Both the position numbers and the translations under genes were made by a program. A stretch of DNA of 21,190 nucleotides, taken from NCBI GenBank assembly GCA_036272815.1, contig DATAYA010000252.1, positions 1 to 21,190 of the forward strand. The letters are read 5' to 3'. Shown in pieces: positions 1-7,557 of this stretch. This DNA is from DATAYA01 sp036272815. GTDB lineage: Bacteria > Pseudomonadota > Alphaproteobacteria > Acetobacterales > Acetobacteraceae. Each line of letters begins with the position of its first letter. The first letter of the stretch is position 1. The notes under the pieces are model-generated. The model was not told the DNA's origin. It saw only the letters and a program-made list of their open reading frames with translations, and did not search any database.

Positions 1-1
1 C

Positions 2-910
2 GCCGCGTCCGGCTCGGACACCAGCCTCGCCCGCGCCGCCGATGCGCTGCGCGACGATCCCTGGACGAACACGGTGGAAGCCTGGGAAGGGGCGATTGTC
101 GCTGACGCCGATGCCGATGGGCTCAGCCTGCGGGACTGGGCGGCCAACCTGCTCGGCGGGCGAAATCTCGCGGTCGGGGGCGGCGTGGGCGCGCTGGTGC
201 TGCGCCGGCTGGCGCCTGAAGCCGGCCCGGTCGCGTTGCGCACGCCGGCGACCGGCATCGACTGGTCCGGCAGAGGCGTCCGCGTCGAGACGCCGCGCGG
301 CGGCCTCGCGGCGCCGGCCTGCATCGTCACCGTCTCGACCGGCGTGCTGGCGGCGGGCGCGATCCGCTTCGACCCGGCGCTGCCGCAAGCGACCGCGGCC
401 GCGATCGAGGGCCTGCCGATGGGCCTGCTGAGCAAGATCGCGCTGCCGGCGTCGGGGTCCGACCGTCTCGACCTGCCGCGCGGCACCGGCAGCGACCGGA
501 TGCTGGCGCGGCCCGGCGAGACGCTGCTGAGCCTGCACGCGTGGCCGCAGGGCTTCGACCACGTCGTCGGGTTCTTCGGTGGCCGGGCCGCCTGGGCGCT
601 CGCCGCCGAGCCGCCGGACGCGACCGAGGCGTTCGTCCGGGCCGAGTTGCGCCGCCGCTTCGGCGCGCGGGCGGACGCGGCCCTCGGCGGCCCGGCGGTG
701 GTGACGCGCTGGGGCACCGATCCGTTCTCGCGCGGTGCCTACGCCTATGCCCGGCCGGGGCAGGCCGGCGCACGCGCGGTCCTCGGCCGCCCGCTCGCCG
801 GGGGCCGGCTCTGCTTCGCCGGCGAGGCGTGCCACACGGAGGGGCTCGCGGGGACCGTGGGCGGCGCCTGGCTGACCGGCACCGCCGCCGCCGACGCAGT
901 TTGCGGTTGA
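2..910 (+). CDS. Flavin amine oxidase family protein, C-terminal part (5' end outside window)
   Basis: The reading frame is open from the left edge, so the N-terminal FAD-binding Rossmann motif is missing and only about 302 residues are visible. The C-terminus has the usual amine-oxidase signature: RWGTDPFSRGAYAYARPG followed by LCFAGEACHTEGLAGTVGGA, the segment that closes over the flavin in monoamine and polyamine oxidases. The family oxidises primary or secondary amines (or related substrates) with FAD, releasing hydrogen peroxide. The visible middle part (VGALVLRRLA, then IVTVSTGVLAAGAIRFDPALP) matches the substrate domain of the family. Substrate cannot be told from this fragment. The stop codon overlaps the start of the downstream metallopeptidase gene by the sequence ATGA, so the two are probably translated together. 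Confidence 0.85.
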   Translation, partial: AASGSDTSLARAADALRDDPWTNTVEAWEGAIVADADADGLSLRDWAANLLGGRNLAVGGGVGALVLRRLAPEAGPVALRTPATGIDWSGRGVRVETPRGGLAAPACIVTVSTGVLAAGAIRFDPALPQATAAAIEGLPMGLLSKIALPASGSDRLDLPRGTGSDRMLARPGETLLSLHAWPQGFDHVVGFFGGRAAWALAAEPPDATEAFVRAELRRRFGARADAALGGPAVVTRWGTDPFSRGAYAYARPGQAGARAVLGRPLAGGRLCFAGEACHTEGLAGTVGGAWLTGTAAADAVCG

Positions 911-1644
911 TGCGACTCCGTCCCGACCGGCACGGTGGTCGGGTGCGTACCGCCGCCTCGGAAATCCTCGCTCTGCCGCATGGTCCCGCGACCATCCTGT
1001 GGCGCCGCAGCGCCCGCGCGCGCCGGGTCAATCTGCGCATCGACCCGCGCGGCGGCCAGGTGATCGTGACCCTGCCGCTGCGCGCCGGCCGTGCCGCCGG
1101 GATGGCGCTGCTGGCCGACCACGCCGCCTGGGTCGCGGCCGGCCTCGCCGCCCTGCCCGGCGCGATCCGGTTCGCCGACGGTGCCAGCGTGCCCCTCGAC
1201 GGCGTGCCGACGCCGATCCGCCACGTCCCCGCCGGCCGCGGCGGCGTCTGGCTAGAGGGCGGCGAGATCCACGTTGCGGGCGAGGCCACGTTCCTGCCGC
1301 GCCGCGTCGCCACCTTCCTGCGTGCCGAGGCACGGCGGCGTCTCGCACGGCAGGCGATCGCGAAGGCGGCTGCCGCCGGGCTGCAACCGCGCCGGATCAC
1401 GGTGAAGGACACCCGCAGCCGCTGGGGGAGCTGCGGGCCGGACGGGACGCTGATGTTCTGCTGGCGGCTGGTGATGGCGCCGCCGCATGTGCAGGACTAC
1501 GTGGTGGCGCACGAGGTCGCGCACCTGCGCCACCTCAACCACGGCCGCCAGTTCTGGGCCCTGGTCGCGACGCTGACGCCGCACGCCGAGGCCGCGATCG
1601 CCTGGCTCCACGAGCAGGGCGCCGGGCTGCTGCGGATCGGCTGA
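910..1644 (+). CDS. YgjP-like zinc metallopeptidase (DUF45/WLM-type)
   Basis: A 244-residue protein, typical length for the YgjP/DUF45 family of predicted zinc metallopeptidases. The N-terminal half (WRRSARARRVNLRIDPRGG) is the conserved beta-rich part. The C-terminal half carries KDTRSRWGSC and then the zinc site HEVAHLRHLNHGRQFW, i.e. HExxH plus the downstream H-x8-FW pattern. The ATG at 910 is chosen because it overlaps the TGA of the preceding amine oxidase (ATGA); a longer reading frame upstream would run inside that gene. It is likely cytoplasmic, as no signal peptide is seen. The family's physiological substrate is not established. After the stop there is an imperfect 16-bp direct repeat (1634-1649 and 1650-1665, 14 of 16 identical) and no further gene until 1748. 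Confidence 0.88.
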   Translation: MRLRPDRHGGRVRTAASEILALPHGPATILWRRSARARRVNLRIDPRGGQVIVTLPLRAGRAAGMALLADHAAWVAAGLAALPGAIRFADGASVPLDGVPTPIRHVPAGRGGVWLEGGEIHVAGEATFLPRRVATFLRAEARRRLARQAIAKAAAAGLQPRRITVKDTRSRWGSCGPDGTLMFCWRLVMAPPHVQDYVVAHEVAHLRHLNHGRQFWALVATLTPHAEAAIAWLHEQGAGLLRIG

Positions 1645-1747
1645 AGCCCGGATCGGCCGAAGACCGGACCGCGCCGCTTAACATATCCGCAAGCCCGGCC
1701 CGGTAGCTTCCTCCGCAGTCCGATCCGGAACCCGCAGAGCGCCATCC

Positions 1748-2264
1748 ATGTCCGTCCGCCTGAGCCGCCGTGCCGCCATCGCCGGTGTTGCCTGCCTGTC
1801 TGCCGGCGTGCTCGCCGCGCCGCCCATCGCCCGCGCCGCGGCACAAACCGTGCGTCTCGGGCACAACAACACCGCGACCTCGCACTACGGCCAGGCCACC
1901 GCTGCCTTTGCCGCCGCCGTGGCCGAGCGGGAGCAGGCCAAGGCGGAGGCTGCGGTCGTGCAGCGGGGCGGCGCTGGCTGGCACCGCGGCGGCGTTCGAG
2001 GGGCGGGTGAGCGGCATTGCCACCACCATCGCCTCGGCCGTCGAGGAACAGGGTGCGGCGACTGCGGAAATCGCGCGCAACGTGCAGCAGACCGCCGCCA
2101 GCACGCAGGACGTGACCGCCACGATCGGCGGTGTCAGCCAGGCCGCCGGCGAGACCGGCGCCGCCGCCGGTGACGTGCTCGGCGCCGCCGGCGCGCTGTC
2201 GCGTCAGGCCGGGCAGCTCTCGGCGGAAGTCAGGGAGTTCGTCCGCGACATCCAGACGGCGTGA
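1748..2264 (+). pseudogene. Chimeric remnant: TRAP transporter DctP 5' end fused to degraded methyl-accepting chemotaxis protein
   Basis: From ATG 1748 the frame encodes a signal peptide with a twin-arginine-like start (SRRAAIAG), then AQTVRLGHNNTATSHYGQAT, which is how mature DctP-type TRAP binding proteins begin. After about 60 residues it changes to AEREQAKAEAAVVQR, a linker typical of chemotaxis receptors. At a run of four G (1965-1968) the frame is lost: one surplus base moves the continuation AALAGTAAAFEGRVSGI into another frame. That frame goes directly to ATTIASAVEEQGAATAEIAR and ends with QLSAEVREFVRDIQTA at 2264, the normal receptor C-terminus. The signalling hairpin tip (QTNLLALNA region) is absent, so a second deletion lies near 2010-2025. 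The product cannot be a working binding protein or receptor. A plausible RBS (AGAGGAG) and ATG at 2303 just downstream may be the start of another truncated gene. Confidence 0.75.
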
Positions 2265-2352
2265 GCGGCGGCATCGCACGCGGCTGCGTGAGAGGAGACG
2301 GCATGATGGCGGAACGCATGATGACCAGCGTCACGGCGCAGGCCGCCGCGGA

Positions 2353-3135
2353 TCAGCCGACCCGCGGCGTGTCGCCGAGCATCCGGGCGATGGTGGGCTC
2401 GATCACCGCCGCCATCCGCGCCTGGGATTGCGCGGTCGGGTGCAGCGGCGGGTCGGGCGGCCGCAGCATCGGGTCGAGGAAGTCGGCCGCATCCACCCGC
2501 CCGTCGCGCATGAACAGCCCGCCCACATCCATGTAGGTGACCGGCGTGCCCGACCAGTCGCGGGCCGCGAGCGCCCGGTTGGTGAGCGCCGTCTGCTCGC
2601 TGATCCAGGGGCTGCGGATGCTCGGCAGCACGCCGAGCAGCAGCACGCGCATCTGCGGCTGGCGCGCGCGCAGGCTCGCGAGGATGGCGTCGATCCCCTG
2701 CACCGTGTCGGCCGCCCCCCAATGCGTGGCGCCGAAATTGTTGGCGCCGATCAGCACCACCGCCGCCTTCGGGCGGATGAAGTCGAGTTCGCCGTGCGTC
2801 ACCCGCCAGAGCAGGTGGCTGGTGCAGTCGCCGATGAAGCCGAGATTGACCGCGTGCCGGCCGCCATAGAAGCGCTCCCAGATCGGCGCGAAATCCTGCC
2901 ACGCTTCCGGGCCGTGCCGTTCCCAGTCCTGCGTGATCGAATCGCCGAGCCACAGAAGCTCGACCGGACCGCGGCGCAGCTCGGCCTGCTTGGCGTAGAA
3001 GCGCGCCTTCCACCACGGCAGATAGAAGCGGTCGTACGCCCGCGCCGCCGGCGGCACGCGGCGCGCGGCGAGGGCGGGGGAGGCTGCCGCGAGCAGGGGT
3101 GCGGCAAGCAACGCACGGCGGGCGATCATCGGCAC
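2353..3135 (-). CDS. Exported SGNH/GDSL hydrolase (PAF-acetylhydrolase-like)
   Basis: 260 residues. The N-terminus (ARRALLAAPLLAAASPALA) is a signal peptide, so the enzyme is probably periplasmic. All SGNH blocks are visible: block I LLWLGDSITQDW (catalytic Ser), block II GFIGDCTSHLLWR (Gly), block III VVLIGANNFG (Asn), and block V DPMLRPPDPPLHPTAQ (Asp/His). The block II form and the SHLLWR/GELD segment are closest to the platelet-activating-factor acetylhydrolase beta/gamma type. Such enzymes remove acetyl or acyl groups from lipids or glycans; the substrate here is unknown. It is the last gene of the dedA/ATP-grasp/uppP operon, 27 bp after uppP, which suggests an envelope substrate. The start may be GTG 3135, with GACGAGG six bases before it, or the in-frame ATG at 3129. 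Confidence 0.88.
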   Translation of the reverse strand: MPMIARRALLAAPLLAAASPALAARRVPPAARAYDRFYLPWWKARFYAKQAELRRGPVELLWLGDSITQDWERHGPEAWQDFAPIWERFYGGRHAVNLGFIGDCTSHLLWRVTHGELDFIRPKAAVVLIGANNFGATHWGAADTVQGIDAILASLRARQPQMRVLLLGVLPSIRSPWISEQTALTNRALAARDWSGTPVTYMDVGGLFMRDGRVDAADFLDPMLRPPDPPLHPTAQSQARMAAVIEPTIARMLGDTPRVG

Positions 3136-3162
3136 GGCAAGCCTCGTCGGGAGGGAGATGCC

Positions 3163-3999
3163 CTATACCGCGAGCAGCAGCACCAGCGCCACGACTCCCA
3201 CCGTCGCGCAATACCAGGCGAAGGGATTGAGCGCCCAGCGGTCGTTGTTGCGGAAATAGCGCATCAGGAACGCGGTGCTCAGGAACGCGGTCACGCCGGC
3301 CACCACCGCCGCGATCGCCGCCTGCGACAGCGCGCCGTGCGGCATGCCCGCGTGCAGCAGCTTCGGCACCTCGAGCACGGTCGCACCGAAGATGATCGGG
3401 GTCGCGATCAGGAACGAGAAATGCGCCGCCCCCTCGTGGTCGATGCCGCGCAGCAGCCCGCCCACGATCGTCGCCCCCGAACGCGAGATGCCCGGGATCA
3501 GCGCCGTGCATTGCCAGAGCCCGATCGCGATCGCGTCGCCGACTCGCAAGCTGTCGAGCGCGCGCCGCTCGCCGCGCCGCCGCAGCCGCTCGCCCGCGAC
3601 CAGCAGGGCCGCGTTGACGATCAGGAACACCGCCGCGACGACGGGCGAGCCGAACAGCACGCGGAAGAATTTCTCCAGCACGAAGCCCACGATCACCGCG
3701 GGAATCGTCGCGACCACGATCAGCCCGAAGATGCGCCGCGCCTCCGGGGTGCGCGTCGGCCCCGAGAGGCCGAGCAGGCCCAGCAGCAGCGCCCACCAGT
3801 CGCGCCAGAAATACAGCAGCAGCGCGGTTGCCGTGCCGAGATGCAGCATCACCAGGAACGGCAGGAAGGCGGGCGCCTGCTGGTCGATGCGCCAGCGCAG
3901 CACCGCCGGCAGCACGACGGCGTGGCCGAGGCTGCTCACCGGAAACAATTCGGTCGCGCCCTGGACGAGCGCGATCACGATCGCCTGCAATGTGGTCAT
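3163..3999 (-). CDS. uppP: Undecaprenyl-diphosphatase UppP (BacA family)
   Basis: 278 residues, the usual length. The protein dephosphorylates undecaprenyl pyrophosphate to undecaprenyl phosphate at the outer face of the inner membrane, recycling the carrier used for peptidoglycan and other glycans; high expression gives bacitracin tolerance. Motif 1, VQGATELFPVSSLGH (residues 12-26), holds the acidic catalytic site, and motif 2, PGISRSGATIVGG (169-181), holds the phosphate-binding Ser/Arg. About seven hydrophobic segments are visible. The ELFPVSS form differs slightly from the enteric EFLPVSS but keeps the essential Glu. ATG 3999 is the natural start since the sequence MTTLQAIVIALVQG aligns with the N-terminus of the family. 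It sits 41 bp after the ATP-grasp gene and 27 bp before the hydrolase gene, inside one minus-strand operon. Confidence 0.95.
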   Translation of the reverse strand: MTTLQAIVIALVQGATELFPVSSLGHAVVLPAVLRWRIDQQAPAFLPFLVMLHLGTATALLLYFWRDWWALLLGLLGLSGPTRTPEARRIFGLIVVATIPAVIVGFVLEKFFRVLFGSPVVAAVFLIVNAALLVAGERLRRRGERRALDSLRVGDAIAIGLWQCTALIPGISRSGATIVGGLLRGIDHEGAAHFSFLIATPIIFGATVLEVPKLLHAGMPHGALSQAAIAAVVAGVTAFLSTAFLMRYFRNNDRWALNPFAWYCATVGVVALVLLLAV

Positions 4000-4040
4000 G
4001 CGAAGCCCCCCGGCTCGCCGCGCAGCGAAGCTGCGGGCCG

Positions 4041-5192
4041 TCAGTCGTTCATCGGATAGGACGCCATCAGCCGCTTCTGCCGGCGCCAGAAGCCGAACAG
4101 CGCGCGCAGCCCGGCGGCCTTGTGGCCGCGCGCGCGCATCTCGCGGCCGATCTCGAAGGCGGCGCGGTAGTGGAAGAACTGCGCCGCATAGGCGTCCCGC
4201 AGCTGCGTGTCCGGGTCCCAAACATGCGTCGCCTCGGAGCCGACGCCGTTGATCTCGATCACCGTGAACTCGCCGCGGCGGAGTGCCGCCAGACTCTCGT
4301 AACGCGCGTCGATGCGGCCGAAATGGAAATCCGGGATCGCGCGCGCGATGCGATCCACCCGCTCGGTCAGCGCCGGCGTGACCTCGGCGGTGCCGTCGCG
4401 GAAGATCGACCCCTTGCAGTGATTGCCGCTGAACACCAGCCGCACGCGCGCCCCCAGCGCCGGCACGTCGTCGAGCCGCCCTTGCAGCCGCGGGAGATAG
4501 AGCTGCGGGATGCGGCCGGCGCGCGGATCGGCCAGGATCAGGTCCCGGAGTGTCGAGCGGCCGTCGCCGATCACGAAGGGCGCGAATTTCAGCGTGACCG
4601 ACGTCACCCGGCCGCGTGGCTCGCCCGGGCGGCGGATCGTGAACAGTCCGACCTCGCCCTCGTGCGGGATCAGCCGCTGCACCACGAGGCCGACACCGCG
4701 CGGGAACCCGGCGAGCACGCGCGCGAGCGTCGCCGCATCCGGCACCAGCCGCACGCCGGTGCCGTTGCAGCCGATGTCGGGCTTGACCACGACGGGGAAG
4801 CCGATGCCGGCGCGCGCCATCGCCGCGCGCGCCGACGCGAGGTCGGCACCGCTGTCCGCGGCGCCATTGGCCGCGCCGGCGGCCGCGTCGCCATTTCCTG
4901 CCCGGCCGGCACCGGTCCGGAACGTCGCATAGGGCGCGATCCAGTCGCGCGCCTCGCCCTGCACCAGATCGAGGATGTCGCTCTTGCGCTCGCCGCAGAG
5001 GCCGCCGGTATCGATCCCGGGATTGGCGGCGCAGGGCAGGGTGAAGTCGCCATAGCGCAGGCCGAGGCCGATCCACTGCGCCACGATCGGCGCGTAGAAC
5101 AGCCAGGCCGGCCAGAACTCGAACGGCGAGACGACGCGGCCGGTTGGCGCGCCGGCCTCGCCGAGGACGTCCGCGAGGATGGTCTCGCTCAT
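4041..5192 (-). CDS. ATP-grasp domain protein, ligase of unknown substrate
   Basis: 383 residues. The ATP-grasp fold is seen from FPVVVKPDIGCNGTGV (residues 132-147, the first ATP-binding Lys and flexible loop), GLVVQRLIPHEGEVGLF (about 168-184), then GRIDARYESL (312-321) and FTVIEINGVGSE (329-340), whose Asp315, Glu333 and Asn335 are the usual Mg-binding set. The last 40 residues are basic and may contact membrane. ATP-grasp enzymes join a carboxylate to an amine or thiol through an acyl phosphate; the substrate cannot be read from sequence. Residues 93-118 are an Ala/Gly-rich low-complexity insert just before the ATP-binding Lys. The N-terminus (EFWPAWLFYAPIVAQWI) is hydrophobic and aromatic but lacks a signal peptide. 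The start codon overlaps the stop of dedA by ATGA, and uppP follows after 41 bp. Confidence 0.85.
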   Translation of the reverse strand: MSETILADVLGEAGAPTGRVVSPFEFWPAWLFYAPIVAQWIGLGLRYGDFTLPCAANPGIDTGGLCGERKSDILDLVQGEARDWIAPYATFRTGAGRAGNGDAAAGAANGAADSGADLASARAAMARAGIGFPVVVKPDIGCNGTGVRLVPDAATLARVLAGFPRGVGLVVQRLIPHEGEVGLFTIRRPGEPRGRVTSVTLKFAPFVIGDGRSTLRDLILADPRAGRIPQLYLPRLQGRLDDVPALGARVRLVFSGNHCKGSIFRDGTAEVTPALTERVDRIARAIPDFHFGRIDARYESLAALRRGEFTVIEINGVGSEATHVWDPDTQLRDAYAAQFFHYRAAFEIGREMRARGHKAAGLRALFGFWRRQKRLMASYPMND

Positions 5193-5785
5193 TTCTTGCC
5201 GTCGATCATCTCATTGCCATCCTGCAGCTTCGCCGCGATTCGCCCGGCGACGATGATGAACACCACGAAGCCGACCGCCCCGGCCCAGCGCCAGACCCCC
5301 AGATGCTCCTGCATCACCCGGCCGACGCGCAGCGAGAGGGTGAACAGCGCGGTGGTCCAGATCAGGGTGGCGAGGCTGGTCGCCAGCGTGAAGGTCTTGA
5401 AGTTCGCCCCGAGGAACCCGCATGCCGTGTAGGTCGGCAGCCGCGCGCCGGGCAGAAAGCGGCTGATGACCACCACCTTGAACACCCGCGGCTTGAGCCA
5501 GCGCTGGCTGCGCTGCACCCGCTCGGACGGGATCCAGCGGTGTGCCCAGGGGAACATCGCCGCCAGCTTCCCGAGCCCGTAGAGGCCGATATCGCCCGCC
5601 ACGATGCCGACATAGAGCGAACCGAGCGCGAGCCAAACCCAGATCGCGCCGGCCTGCGCCTGCAATGCAGCCAGCACGGTCGCCGCATCCTCCAGCACGA
5701 AGGTGCCGAGAACGATCGCGCCGACCTGCAAGGCCGGGTGGCGGCCCGCCACGTTCAGCAGGCCGGAGACAGACGTGTCGAACAC
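5189..5785 (-). CDS. DedA/VTT-family membrane protein
   Basis: 198 residues with about five hydrophobic segments. DedA hallmarks are present: an acidic pair in the re-entrant loop (TFVLEDAATV, Glu32-Asp33), GDIGLYGLGK (64-73), and the SRFLPGARLPTYTACGF segment (108-124) with its essential arginines. Members of this superfamily (for example UptA of Bacillus subtilis) are established flippases returning undecaprenyl phosphate to the cytoplasmic face; others act on phosphatidylethanolamine or influence proton motive force. Whether this member moves the C55 carrier is an inference supported by uppP in the same operon. It is the first gene of the operon, and its TGA overlaps the ATP-grasp start. 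The start is GTG 5785; no ATG lies close upstream. The 215 bp between this gene and the divergent kinase must hold both promoters, but none is clear. Confidence 0.88.
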   Translation of the reverse strand: MFDTSVSGLLNVAGRHPALQVGAIVLGTFVLEDAATVLAALQAQAGAIWVWLALGSLYVGIVAGDIGLYGLGKLAAMFPWAHRWIPSERVQRSQRWLKPRVFKVVVISRFLPGARLPTYTACGFLGANFKTFTLATSLATLIWTTALFTLSLRVGRVMQEHLGVWRWAGAVGFVVFIIVAGRIAAKLQDGNEMIDGKK

Positions 5786-6000
5786 CGCCGGTCAGTCGCC
5801 CGAGCCGCGTCGCATCAAACCCGTCGCCCCGCACACACGGAGCGTGCTGAACCCTCTGCTGGCGTGCTCGCCCGATCCAAGACGCTGTCACCGATGTCTG
5901 ACGTGCCGGGTCCAGATACAGGCGCCACGCGCCCGCGGCAACCCGCGGGGAAAGCCGTTGGCGCGACCAAAGGTTCGTTCGCCCGCGCAGTCACGACTGC

Positions 6001-7557
6001 GTGATTTTCCGCCGGCCGCGCGGCGCCGGTCACGACATTGCGCGCGTGCCCCGTTCGATCATCGGCTGGTTCGTCCTCTGCTGGTCCGCCTTCCTGATCG
6101 TGGCGCTCGCGGTCGGCGGGCTGCTGGTCTCGCTCTATGACCAGACCACGGCGGCGCAGATACGGCGAGGCGAGGCGGCGGTGGAGAACGGCTGCGCGGC
6201 GGTCGCCGGGCGGGTCTCCTTCCTTCTCGCCGGCGGCGGGACGCTGCCAGCCCCCGGCTCGGCGGCGCTCGATCGCGGGCTGCACGCGGCGGTCGTGCTG
6301 GCGTTGCGCGGCGAACGCGGCGTGCAGGGCGGGGTCTGGAGCCTCGATGCCGGCGACCTTGCGGCCGCGGCACCCGGGCTCTCCGTCCCCGGGCTCTCGG
6401 TCGCGGAGCGCGCCACGGTGCAGGGGCTCGCCGAGCGCGCGGTGCTGGACGGCGCCGCGGCCACGGAGCGCGCCGATGCCGGCAGCCGCGTCGTGCTGGC
6501 GGCGGCCTGCCCGCTGCCGGTCGCGGTGCCGCACCTCGCGGGCTGGACGCTGCTGCGGGTCGAGACCGCGGGCGGCTCGGCCTATCTCCAGGCAGCGGGC
6601 GGGCTCGGTATTCTTGTCGTGGTACTGCTGGCCTCGGCGGCCTGGCTCGGCGTGCGGCTGCGGTTCTGGGGCGCGCGGCTGCGGCGGCTGGAGGCGGCGC
6701 TGGCGCAGGGCGAGAGCCTGCCGGCGCTGGCACCCACCGGGCAGCGCGACCTCGACCGGATCATCGCCGCGCTGAACGGCGCCGGCGCGCGGCTCGCGGC
6801 GGCGCGGTCGCGGGAGGCGGCGCTGGCGGGCGAGGTGGCACGTTCGGAGCGGCTGGCGGCGCTGGGCCGGATTGCCGCCGGCGTCGCGCACGAGGTGCGC
6901 AACCCGATCGCGGCGATGCGGCTGCGGGCGGAGAACGCGCTCGCGGCCGGCACCGGGGCGGGTGCTGCGGCAACAGGCCGGCAGGAGGCGGCGCTGCGGG
7001 CGATCCTGACCCAGATCGCGCGGCTCGACGCGCTGACGCGCGACCTGCTCGGCTCCGGCACGCAGGCCGCACCGTGGCCGCGGACGGTCGCCGACGTGCG
7101 CGGCTTCCTTGCCGCCCGGCTGGATGCGCTCGCCGAGGCGGCACGGGCAAGCGGCGTCGTCCTCTCCCTGGAGGCGCCCGAGGGGATCGCGGCCCGCTTC
7201 GACCCCGAGCGGATCGGCCGCGCGATCGACAACCTGGTGCTCAACGCGGTCCAGAACACGCCGCATGGTGGCCGCGTCCTGGTCGCCGCAAGGCGCGCGG
7301 GCGAGAGTTTGCAGCTTTCGGTCAGCGACACCGGGCGCGGGGTGCCGCCGGCGCTGCGGCCGCATCTGTTCGAGCCGTTCGTCACCGGCCGCCCGGACGG
7401 CACCGGTCTCGGCCTCGCCATCGTGCGCGAGACGGTCGAGGCGCATGGTGGGCGGGTCCGCGCGCTGCACCCGCAGGAGGGCACGACCATCACGATCGAT
7501 CTGCCACTAGCAGGACGGCCAATATCAGAACGGCCGTTATCAGGACGGCCGGCATGA
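6001..7557 (+). CDS. Membrane-bound sensor histidine kinase (NtrB/ZraS type)
   Basis: 518 residues from GTG 6001 (GTG 6046 is an alternative giving 503). The layout is a first membrane helix (about 19-44), a periplasmic domain of roughly 150 residues with no recognised fold, a second helix (about 201-220), and a HAMP-like linker. Then comes the HisKA H-box GRIAAGVAHEVRNP (His287) and a HATPase domain: N-box DNLVLNAVQNTPHGG, G1 VSDTGRGVPP, F-box LFEPFV and G2 GTGLGLAIVRETVEAHGG. The HEVRNP box is typical of kinases paired with sigma-54-activating regulators (NtrB, ZraS, AtoS). It phosphorylates the regulator encoded directly downstream, overlapping by ATGA. The last 16 residues come from a 15-bp repeat and look like a disordered tail. 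Confidence 0.93.
   Translation: MIFRRPRGAGHDIARVPRSIIGWFVLCWSAFLIVALAVGGLLVSLYDQTTAAQIRRGEAAVENGCAAVAGRVSFLLAGGGTLPAPGSAALDRGLHAAVVLALRGERGVQGGVWSLDAGDLAAAAPGLSVPGLSVAERATVQGLAERAVLDGAAATERADAGSRVVLAAACPLPVAVPHLAGWTLLRVETAGGSAYLQAAGGLGILVVVLLASAAWLGVRLRFWGARLRRLEAALAQGESLPALAPTGQRDLDRIIAALNGAGARLAAARSREAALAGEVARSERLAALGRIAAGVAHEVRNPIAAMRLRAENALAAGTGAGAAATGRQEAALRAILTQIARLDALTRDLLGSGTQAAPWPRTVADVRGFLAARLDALAEAARASGVVLSLEAPEGIAARFDPERIGRAIDNLVLNAVQNTPHGGRVLVAARRAGESLQLSVSDTGRGVPPALRPHLFEPFVTGRPDGTGLGLAIVRETVEAHGGRVRALHPQEGTTITIDLPLAGRPISERPLSGRPA
7506..7550 (+). repeat. Three imperfect 15-bp tandem repeats at the 3' end of the kinase gene
   Basis: Three consecutive copies of a unit of the form CTAGCAGGACGGCCA / ATATCAGAACGGCCG / TTATCAGGACGGCCG. 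The unit is in frame, so it adds the pentapeptide pattern (L/I)-(A/S)-(G/E)-R-P three times to the C-terminal tail of the histidine kinase, immediately before the start of the regulator gene. It is probably a slippage product that changes tail length without breaking the frame. Confidence 0.8.

Noticed and set aside
327..1412. Long minus-strand frame antisense to the amine oxidase and metallopeptidase
   Set aside because: Arg/Pro-rich translation with no domain; the opposite strand encodes two clear families. Long antisense frames are expected at this GC content.
1978..1993. TGGCAC-type sequence with GG-N10-GC spacing inside the receptor remnant
   Set aside because: The -12 part is not TTGC and it lies within former coding sequence; it is not a credible sigma-54 promoter.
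2303..2536. Frame starting MMAERMMTSVTAQAAADQ after an AGAGGAG site
   Set aside because: The start looks real, but the frame soon becomes antisense to the hydrolase gene. At most it is the truncated 5' end of a lost gene, so it is only mentioned with the pseudogene.
2131..4059. 642-codon plus-strand frame
   Set aside because: It lies antisense to the SGNH hydrolase and uppP genes, and its product is an Arg/His/Asp/Gln-rich shadow translation.
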